NCBI GenBank assembly: GCA_019449635.1
Contig: JAGRPI010000006.1
Span: 1-64,000, forward strand
Reading direction: 5' to 3'
DNA: 64,000 nucleotides
From: Candidatus Ferrigenium bremense
GTDB taxonomy: Bacteria > Pseudomonadota > Gammaproteobacteria > Burkholderiales > Gallionellaceae
Shown: one piece after another, positions 47,423 to 54,311 of the stretch
Layout of the letters: each line of letters starts with the position of its first letter
Position numbering within the stretch: position 1 is the first letter of the stretch
Notes under the pieces: model-generated
Database searches by the model: none
The model's input: the letters and a program-made list of their open reading frames with translations, nothing else
Told to the model about the DNA's origin: nothing
Translations under genes and position numbers: made by a program

Positions 47423-49593
47423 GGCCTGCCTGTTCCCGCCTGTGCATCCTTCTCGCACAGCACGATCTGCAAGTCCATCACATTCGTTCCGGTGGGCCCG
47501 GTCTTGAAATGTGCATGCCCGCCGGTCAATTCGTCGAGGCGGCGGAAGAAGTTGTACGAATCGTTGTTCTCCAGGTATACAAGCGGATCGAGACCGGCTC
47601 GGCGCGCCCGCGCCACGGTCTCGCCGTCCACCATCGCGCCCGCCGCGTCGGTCGGCCCGTCGCTGCCGTCGGTGCCTGCGGAAAGCATGGATATACCCGC
47701 CACGCCCTCGATCTCCAGCGCGAAGGCCAGCGCCAGTTCCTGGTTGCGCCCGCCCTTGCCGTTGCCGTGGACCGTGACCGTAGTCTCGCCGCCCCATAGC
47801 AGGCAGCGTCGTTCACCTGCCCGCATGCCGGCAAGCGCCGCGTGTGCACGGCGCGCAAGCAAGCGTGCGGCATCACGCGCCTCGCCCTGCAGTTCCGCGC
47901 CAACAATCTCCGTCACCAGGTCGAGTTGCCGCGCCTTTTCCGCCGCGGCAGCGAGTGCCTGGCCGATGCCGGCGACGATGGTGTTCTGCGCCCGGTCGAA
48001 GCAGGGAGCACCGGGCTTCACCGTCTCGGGCTCGTGCCCCTCCAGCCCGCGCTTCAGGTAGTCCCGCACGCGCGCGGGGATATGCTCCTGCAGTCCGAAT
48101 TTTTCAATCACCGCCCAGGCATCGGCAAAACTCGATGCGTCCGCTGCGGTCGGTCCGGAAGCAATCACATCGAGCCGGTCGCCAATCACGTCGGAGAGCA
48201 GCAGTGTCAGCACCTGCGCGGGAAAGGCCGCCTGCGCGAGCCGGCCACCCTTGACTGCCGAAAGATGCTTGCGCACCGTATTCAGCTCGGCGATGGACGC
48301 GCCCGCGTTGAGCAGCAGCGCGGTCGCATGCTGTTTGTCCCCTAGCGTCAGGCCGTCGGCGGGCGCGACCAGCAATGCGGAAGCGCCGCCCGAAAGCAGG
48401 CAGATTGCCAGCGTTCTGTCATCGGCGGCGCGCAGCATCTCAAGGATGCGCCGCGTTCCCTCCACCCCGGCTTCGCCGGGGACAGGATGGGATGCCTCGA
48501 CCTGCTCGATATTGCGCAGCGGCGCCTTGTGTCCCTGTTTCACGATCACCAGCCCTCTGGAGATGCGCTCACCGAGCAATTCCTCGATGGCCAGCGCCAT
48601 GCGCGCCGTGGCCTTGCCGGCGCCAGCCACGACGATGTGATCGTATGCCGCGAGGTCATAGGCCGCACCGGCCACATGCAGATGATGGCCTTCGATCCTT
48701 GCGGCATCGAGCACCGCCTGACAGGGATCGACGGCGGCAAGCGCGGCATGGAAAATTTCTTCCAGTATCCGGTAAGGGGCGCTTGCTTCAGCCGGTGTGG
48801 CGGCGAGCAGTTGCAGCACGGCGTCGTTCCAGCCGGCCGGGCCGGGGCGTTGCGTCTTCAGCAGGCCGGGCAGGTCGATGCGTGTGTCGAAGCCGCCGTC
48901 CGGGTGCCGCACCAGCACCGGGTGATCGACTGAGCGGAGCATGGGCAGATCGTTCAGGCTGTCGCCGAGGCCGATGCTCGCGACCGCACCGTACTCGCGC
49001 CGGTAGAGCGATTCCAACAGATTCACGGCGCGCCCCTTGTCGTGATTGCCCAGAACGTGGAAGAACTGCCCCTGGGTCCAGTGCAGGCCTGCCGTTTCGA
49101 TGGCTTGCAGGAAGCCTTCATCGGGTGCGCCATCGAACACGAAGGCTTCATCGAAATCGCGCTGTTTTGCCAGCACGGCCTCGTTGGGGGGGAGGCCCGT
49201 CAGGCCGGCGACCTCGCCGTCCGTCATGTCCCCGAAGCCGCGCACCCTGGCGCCGAACCGTTCGCGCAGCCCGGCGAAGCGGCTCCTGATCTCTGCATAG
49301 GGCATGCCGAGCCGGATGAGGCTATAACCGCCAAATACTTCCGCATTGGGCAGCGTCGAAAAATACCCGCGCGGGATGAATATGCCGCCGCCATTCTCGG
49401 CGATGAAAGGATGCCGATTATCCAGGCGCCGACGATAGACCTCGATCTCCGCGCGCGTCTTGCTGGAGCACAATACAAGCGGCACACACCGTGCCTGTAT
49501 GGTCTCCAGTGCCGGAAGGGCTGCGGCAAAGGAATAATCTGCCGAATCGAGCAACGTTCCGTCCAGGTCGCTAATGATTATCGTATCCGGCAT
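47419..49593 (-). CDS. fusion: mannosyl-3-phosphoglycerate phosphatase-like HAD domain plus glycerate 2-kinase
   Basis: The 724-residue protein joins two enzymes. Residues 1 to about 265 are a HAD-IIB phosphatase of the mannosyl-3-phosphoglycerate phosphatase type, with D9-L-D11-G-T, C-S-S-K-T-R near 42-47 and G-D-S-L-N-D (210-215). Residues about 275-724 are a DUF4147/MOFRL glycerate 2-kinase, with G-A-G-K-A (324-328), S-G-G-A-S-A-L-L (401-408) and the C-terminal G-G-E-T-T-V-T-V ... G-G-R-N-Q-E-L-A-L-A. GGAG lies before ATG 49593. The phosphatase would release glycosylglycerate from its phosphate; the kinase would phosphorylate glycerate to 2-phosphoglycerate, perhaps recycling glycerate from the solute. 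Confidence 0.85.
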   Translation of the reverse strand: MPDTIIISDLDGTLLDSADYSFAAALPALETIQARCVPLVLCSSKTRAEIEVYRRRLDNRHPFIAENGGGIFIPRGYFSTLPNAEVFGGYSLIRLGMPYAEIRSRFAGLRERFGARVRGFGDMTDGEVAGLTGLPPNEAVLAKQRDFDEAFVFDGAPDEGFLQAIETAGLHWTQGQFFHVLGNHDKGRAVNLLESLYRREYGAVASIGLGDSLNDLPMLRSVDHPVLVRHPDGGFDTRIDLPGLLKTQRPGPAGWNDAVLQLLAATPAEASAPYRILEEIFHAALAAVDPCQAVLDAARIEGHHLHVAGAAYDLAAYDHIVVAGAGKATARMALAIEELLGERISRGLVIVKQGHKAPLRNIEQVEASHPVPGEAGVEGTRRILEMLRAADDRTLAICLLSGGASALLVAPADGLTLGDKQHATALLLNAGASIAELNTVRKHLSAVKGGRLAQAAFPAQVLTLLLSDVIGDRLDVIASGPTAADASSFADAWAVIEKFGLQEHIPARVRDYLKRGLEGHEPETVKPGAPCFDRAQNTIVAGIGQALAAAAEKARQLDLVTEIVGAELQGEARDAARLLARRAHAALAGMRAGERRCLLWGGETTVTVHGNGKGGRNQELALAFALEIEGVAGISMLSAGTDGSDGPTDAAGAMVDGETVARARRAGLDPLVYLENNDSYNFFRRLDELTGGHAHFKTGPTGTNVMDLQIVLCEKDAQAGTGRP

Positions 49594-49718
49594 CCGCGCT
49601 CCGTTACTTGCTTGATTGCTTCGTTCTTGAACTCGTCCGTATATCGCTTGCTGCTCATCATCCTTCCGGTCTCATAAACACCATATCAGATGTCTATGAA
49701 ACTTGGGACGTACCAGGC

Positions 49719-51050
49719 TTATTGCTGCACAATGCCAAGCTTTCCTGACCACCAGGGGGTGATTGCGGGCAGCAGGGTCAGGGTCCAGATGACCACCCAT
49801 GCCGTCAGCGGCAGCAGCCGGGTCAGTTCCGGGAACTGTGCGGCGGCGATGACCGCCAGCACGACGGGGATCACGCCCGTCTCCCGCACGATGCTCATGA
49901 AGAGCTTGTCTTTCATGCTGAGATCGGTCGGCAGCAGGGACAGCATAACCGCCAGGGGGCGGGCGACGAGGATGAAGACAAGCGACACCAGCAAGCCGAG
50001 GAGCGCGGTGTCCCACAGGTCGCCTAGTGCGACAAACGGGCCCACCATCATGAAGATCGTCGGCTTGGCGATGCTCTCGATCTTGATCTCCATGGTGTGC
50101 AGCGTCTTGTGGAAGTATTCCTTGCCATGGTTGTAGTTGGCGAGCAGGCCGGCCACGAAGGCCGCCATGAACCCGTTGCCATGGATGGCTTGCGCCAGCA
50201 GGAAGGTCACCAGCGGGATGGCCAGCACAACCGCGAAATCGTAGGTGGTCTCCCCGACGTTGCGTTCGTTGTCCCGCGACTTGTAGATTTCATAAGCGTA
50301 CATCGCGCCCCAGCCGATGATGCCTGCGATGGCGCCGAACAGGAATTGCCCCCCCAGATGCAGCAAGTTCTCCGCGCTGGAGAGTCCCGAGACCAGGCTA
50401 CCCATCGAATCCACTGAAACGCCGGCCAGAATCATGGCCGCGACGGCGGCAGTGAAGATGGCGCCGGCCGCGTCGTTGAGGGCGCTTTCTGCGACCGAAA
50501 TGCTGGCGAGACGCTTGTATTCGTCCTTGAATACGATCCGCTTCAGGGTCGGGATCAGCGCCGCCGGATCGGTGGAGCCAAGAATGGCCGCGAGCAGGGC
50601 GGCGGTCTTGCCATCCAGCCCCAGCGCCATCAGGACAGGGAACATGACGAAGAAGGTGATGAGATAACCCACAAGGGCAATCATCGCGGTGGGGAAGGCG
50701 ATTTTCACGAAATCGCGCCGGTCCACTTCGTCGCCACCGCCCTTCAGGATGATGGCCGCGAGCGCGGTGCACACCACCACCGCGAGCATGACCGCCGCCC
50801 CGATGGGCGCCAGCGCGTCATGCAGGACGATGCCCACCAGCAGCTGCAAGGTGAAGTTGGGGAAAACGGTCCCCTCGGACAATTTGCTGCACGCCCAGCC
50901 GAACACCAGAAATAGCCCCAGACACCACAACGAAATCGCGATAGCCGTCTCTGTACCACCAAGCAGGGTCAGGTGTTCAAGAATCACCGGAGCAGAGAGG
51001 TTCAATAGGTAAGCGACAACAAACAGGCCAGCAATTTTTATGTAGTTCAT
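49719..51050 (-). CDS. CPA1-family Na+(K+)/H+ antiporter
   Basis: The 443-residue protein has about 12-13 transmembrane helices and the CPA1 pattern G-S-T-D-P-A-A-L-I-P near 170 and E-S-A-L-N-D-A near 200, where Asn-Asp is typical of electroneutral exchangers. No clear ribosome binding site precedes ATG 51050. It is divergent from the next antiporter gene across 168 bp. Confidence 0.86.
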   Translation of the reverse strand: MNYIKIAGLFVVAYLLNLSAPVILEHLTLLGGTETAIAISLWCLGLFLVFGWACSKLSEGTVFPNFTLQLLVGIVLHDALAPIGAAVMLAVVVCTALAAIILKGGGDEVDRRDFVKIAFPTAMIALVGYLITFFVMFPVLMALGLDGKTAALLAAILGSTDPAALIPTLKRIVFKDEYKRLASISVAESALNDAAGAIFTAAVAAMILAGVSVDSMGSLVSGLSSAENLLHLGGQFLFGAIAGIIGWGAMYAYEIYKSRDNERNVGETTYDFAVVLAIPLVTFLLAQAIHGNGFMAAFVAGLLANYNHGKEYFHKTLHTMEIKIESIAKPTIFMMVGPFVALGDLWDTALLGLLVSLVFILVARPLAVMLSLLPTDLSMKDKLFMSIVRETGVIPVVLAVIAAAQFPELTRLLPLTAWVVIWTLTLLPAITPWWSGKLGIVQQ

Positions 51051-51218
51051 GATTTGGATATTCTTGGGCTAACGGTAAGCGACATACGGGGAAATCGCGT
51101 GAAGTTAATGATTGGCTGTTGGACATGGGTGAGTGCTTGTCCATTTGATTTCTGCGCCATTATACTGCGTAGGCACCCGTGACGGTAATACCACGATGGA
51201 CAAACCATCAAAAAACTG

Positions 51219-52499
51219 ATGGGATTGCGCCTGGATAAACGGCCACGTATCCTTCATCAAATGGAATCCTCAGCCTCACTTGAATTGGCCAAGCACGCAC
51301 TGCTGGTGTTCGGCATCATCCTCGCCGTGGGAACCTTCTCCGGTTTGATCGCCCGATTGCTTCGTGTGCCCGACGTGGTGGTGTTCCTGCTGGTGGGCAT
51401 GCTGGCCGGCCCCAGTGTTCTGGGGCTGGTGGACATCAAGGCAGATTCCACCGTTAACCAGTTGATCCTGATCTTCGGTTCCAGCTATATCCTGTTCGAC
51501 GGCGGCGCATCGATCCGCCTCAAGGTGTTGAAAGAAGTCTGGATCACCATCGTGGTAATCGCCACCCTCGGCGTGCTGATCACCGCCGCCATTACCGGCG
51601 CGGCAGCTTGGTATTTTCTCGATGTGCCCGTTATCGTCGCGCTGCTGCTCGGCGCCGTGCTCGCCTCCACCGATCCGGCCACGCTGGTTCCGGTGTTCAA
51701 GCAGATCAAGATCAAGGAGCGTGTCGCACAGACGGTGATGAGCGAGTCCGCCTTCAACGATGCGATGGGCGCCATCGTCACCTTTACCGTGCTGGGTGTG
51801 GCGATGGGGTCAGGCGAATTCTCGGCGGGCGATGCGCTCGTCGACCTGCTCAAACAATCGCTGCTGGGCATCCTGATCGGCGGAATACTGGGCTATATGG
51901 CGGCTTTCCTCATCTCGCATGAAAAATTCGGCTTCCTCACCGAATACGCCCCGGTGGTCACCCTGATGGCGGTGATCGGAGCCTATATGGGGGCGGACGG
52001 CATGCACGCCAGCGGCTTCATGGCGGTGTTCGTGTTCGGCATCATGCTCGGCAACCAGGAGTCGCTTGGCTTCAAGCGTGTTCACCACGACGAGGCCATC
52101 CTCGAAGACTTCATCATGACCACCGCGCTGATCATGCGCATGTTCATCTTCATCCTGCTCGGTGCGCAGGTGGATTTCGGCCTGATGAACCAGTACCTGA
52201 TCGGGGGTGCGGCGGTGGTGGCGGTGTTCATGCTGGTTGCGCGCCCGGCGACTGTGTTCCTGTGCGCCTTGTCGGATCGCCGAGCCAAGTGGAGCTTCAG
52301 GGAAATGCTGTTCATGTGCTGGACGCGCGAAACCGGCGTGATTCCCGGAGCGCTGGCGGGTATGCTGGTCGGCATGAAAGCCCCCGGCGCGCAGATCATT
52401 GCCTCGGTGACTTTCATCGCCATCCTGATGACCATCCTGATCCAGGCCACCACGACCAAGTGGCTGGCGAAGAAGCTGGATTTGCTGGCGGAAGGATAA
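51219..52499 (+). CDS. CPA1-family cation:proton antiporter
   Basis: The 426-residue protein has about 12 helices and the CPA1 motifs A-S-T-D-P-A-T-L-V-P near 150 and S-E-S-A-F-N-D-A near 178. The start is uncertain: neither ATG 51219 nor ATG 51261 has a clear ribosome binding site, and 51261 would remove 14 weakly conserved residues. It ends 387 bp before the ATP-citrate lyase operon. NhaP-like K+/H+ or Na+/H+ exchange is expected. Confidence 0.86.
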   Translation: MGLRLDKRPRILHQMESSASLELAKHALLVFGIILAVGTFSGLIARLLRVPDVVVFLLVGMLAGPSVLGLVDIKADSTVNQLILIFGSSYILFDGGASIRLKVLKEVWITIVVIATLGVLITAAITGAAAWYFLDVPVIVALLLGAVLASTDPATLVPVFKQIKIKERVAQTVMSESAFNDAMGAIVTFTVLGVAMGSGEFSAGDALVDLLKQSLLGILIGGILGYMAAFLISHEKFGFLTEYAPVVTLMAVIGAYMGADGMHASGFMAVFVFGIMLGNQESLGFKRVHHDEAILEDFIMTTALIMRMFIFILLGAQVDFGLMNQYLIGGAAVVAVFMLVARPATVFLCALSDRRAKWSFREMLFMCWTRETGVIPGALAGMLVGMKAPGAQIIASVTFIAILMTILIQATTTKWLAKKLDLLAEG

Positions 52500-52886
52500 C
52501 TGTCGCTTTCCGCTGTGTGCTGCCTTGCCAGGGTAGCGTGTAATGGCGCTGTTCCGCCGCATACCCCTGCGGCTTGCAGGAAAGAGCCATAATTTTATTG
52601 TTAATTTTTCGTAAACTTCTTTATAATTTGCCCGACATGAAATAACTTGCTGGACATAAGAATAATCGAAGTGTCGGAGCCGGCCGGCTTGCCTGGTCCA
52701 AAGATGTCTCCCCCTGACTGAAGATGTTGGCCCTGACCGCGTAGCGGCCGGGAGATTCCGATGCGTGAAATAGCCATCGAGAGCAGGATTAAATGCCGCC
52801 CAGGCAGGTGTTGTCTGTGCAGTATCGGCAAGGATTTTAAAGCAACAAAAAACCGGAATTTAATTTAAAGAAGAGGTAAGGTAACT
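52500..52886 (+). other. 387-bp upstream and leader region of the ATP-citrate lyase operon
   Basis: It holds the promoter listed separately and then about 250 nt of GC-rich untranslated sequence before aclB, with several self-complementary segments (for example GAGCCGGCCGGC and GCGGCCGGG). No ORF with a ribosome binding site is present. I do not recognise a known riboswitch. Confidence 0.45.
52598..52627 (+). promoter_or_regulatory. putative sigma-70 promoter of the aclBA operon
   Basis: TTGTTA (52598-52603) and a perfect TATAAT (52622-52627) are 18 nt apart in an AT-rich stretch. Transcription would start near 52634, leaving a leader of about 250 nt. Confidence 0.5.
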
Positions 52887-54167
52887 ATGAATGTAAGTGG
52901 AATGCTCCACGGAGCTGGGTTGCTCAAGATCGTCGACTTCCCGGCATCCGAAGTACTCGGCCCGGAAGCCAGCGAACACGATATTCACAACTTGATCGAG
53001 CGTTGTGGCTCGGTTTTCGTCAAGCCAATATTCAGGGGCGGCATCGGCAAAAAGGGCAAGTCCGGGCTGATCGGACGCGCCAGCGACCTGAAGTCGGCGC
53101 TGGCCGAGAAAGAGCGCCTGTACTTTGCCGAATACAAGGTCGGTAATGCCGTCTACAAGTCGCGCGGGGTCACCTTCGAGGGTGCTGTTCCGGCCAAGCA
53201 CGAGATCTATTTCTCGATCACCGATTCGACCCGTTACCGCGCACCGGTCATGACGCTCACCCATCACGGCGGCATGGATATCGAGGAGCTGGACAAGACC
53301 CAGATCATCGAAGTCCCGTTCGATCCGCTGACCGGACTCAAGTCCTTCATCGTGTCCAATGCGCTGACCGACCTCGGCGCTCCCAAGGAAATCATTTCGC
53401 CGCTGGTACAGCATCTGCCCAAGCTGTGGGAACTGTACCACCACTACGGCATGTCCACGCTGGAACTCAATCCCATCCGCATGATGCCGGGCAAGTCCGG
53501 CTCGCTGATACCGGTGGCCTGTGACTTCAAGTGCGGCTTTGATCGCGATGATCCGCGCATGAACCGCCTGAGCCTGCCCGACGACCTGTTCGTCACCGAA
53601 GCCAATGACTTCGAGCAGGAGATCAACGAACTGCGTACCTATCAGGGCCAGAGCGACGTTTACGTGATCAACGACAAAGGCACGATCCTGGCTCCCACTT
53701 TCGGCGGCGGCGCGAATTCGCTGGTTACCGAAGTGCTGGGCAACGACGCCATCATCTCATCCGACTTCGGCGGCAACCCGCCCTACGAGAAGATGTACGA
53801 TGTGATGCGCATATCCCTCAAGTACTATCTCAAGCAGACGAATGTGCTGTTCATCATCGGTGGCAAGGCCAACAACACTGACATTTTCGTAACCTTCCGC
53901 GCCATGGCGGATGCGTTGCGCGACTACTTCAGCGAGCGTGGCCCCACACCGCTGTATGTGGTGATCGGTCGCGGTGGCCCGCAGGTGATACGCGGCATGG
54001 GCGCGTTCAAGGATGTGCTCGACTCGTTGCGCATTCCTTACAAGATCTTCGGCTTCGATTCCGCGATGACCGACGTGGTGAACTACGCGCAGGAAGCGGA
54101 TCGCTGGATGAAGAGCGGTGGCCGCGCCGAAGTGGCGAAGCTGCTGGGTCTGCCGGCGGATGCCTGA
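52887..54167 (+). CDS. aclB: ATP-citrate lyase small (beta) subunit
   Basis: The 426-residue protein has an N-terminal ATP-grasp domain like succinyl-CoA synthetase beta (K-P-I-F-R-G-G near 45) and a CoA-ligase-type second half. Segments T-F-G-G-G-A-N-S (near 271), F-I-I-G-G-K-A-N-N-T-D (near 324) and G-R-G-G-P-Q (near 356) match ATP-citrate lyase rather than SucC, which is encoded separately downstream. With AclA it cleaves citrate to acetyl-CoA and oxaloacetate using ATP and CoA, the defining rTCA step. AGAGGTAAGG precedes ATG 52887. It is the first gene of aclB-aclA-acn-icd-sucCD-fumA. Confidence 0.9.
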   Translation: MNVSGMLHGAGLLKIVDFPASEVLGPEASEHDIHNLIERCGSVFVKPIFRGGIGKKGKSGLIGRASDLKSALAEKERLYFAEYKVGNAVYKSRGVTFEGAVPAKHEIYFSITDSTRYRAPVMTLTHHGGMDIEELDKTQIIEVPFDPLTGLKSFIVSNALTDLGAPKEIISPLVQHLPKLWELYHHYGMSTLELNPIRMMPGKSGSLIPVACDFKCGFDRDDPRMNRLSLPDDLFVTEANDFEQEINELRTYQGQSDVYVINDKGTILAPTFGGGANSLVTEVLGNDAIISSDFGGNPPYEKMYDVMRISLKYYLKQTNVLFIIGGKANNTDIFVTFRAMADALRDYFSERGPTPLYVVIGRGGPQVIRGMGAFKDVLDSLRIPYKIFGFDSAMTDVVNYAQEADRWMKSGGRAEVAKLLGLPADA

Positions 54168-54185
54168 GATTGTTGAAAAACCATT

Positions 54186-54278
54186 TCACCACGAAGAGCA
54201 CGAAGAAAAACATTCAAGAACCGGATCGCTTTGAGTGATCGCCGATTGAATCTTCGTGACCTTTTTGTGCTTCGTGGT
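54186..54278. repeat. CACGAAG-type palindromic repeat between aclB and aclA
   Basis: Left arm TCACCACGAAGAGCACGAAGA (54186-54206) is complementary to the right arm TCTTCGTG...GTGCTTCGTGGT (54251-54278). This is a common dispersed intergenic repeat type. It separates the two subunit genes by 144 bp, unusual for a two-subunit enzyme, and may tune their relative expression. Confidence 0.75.
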
Positions 54279-54311
54279 AAACAAAAATTGAATTAAGCAA
54301 AGGTGAATGCA

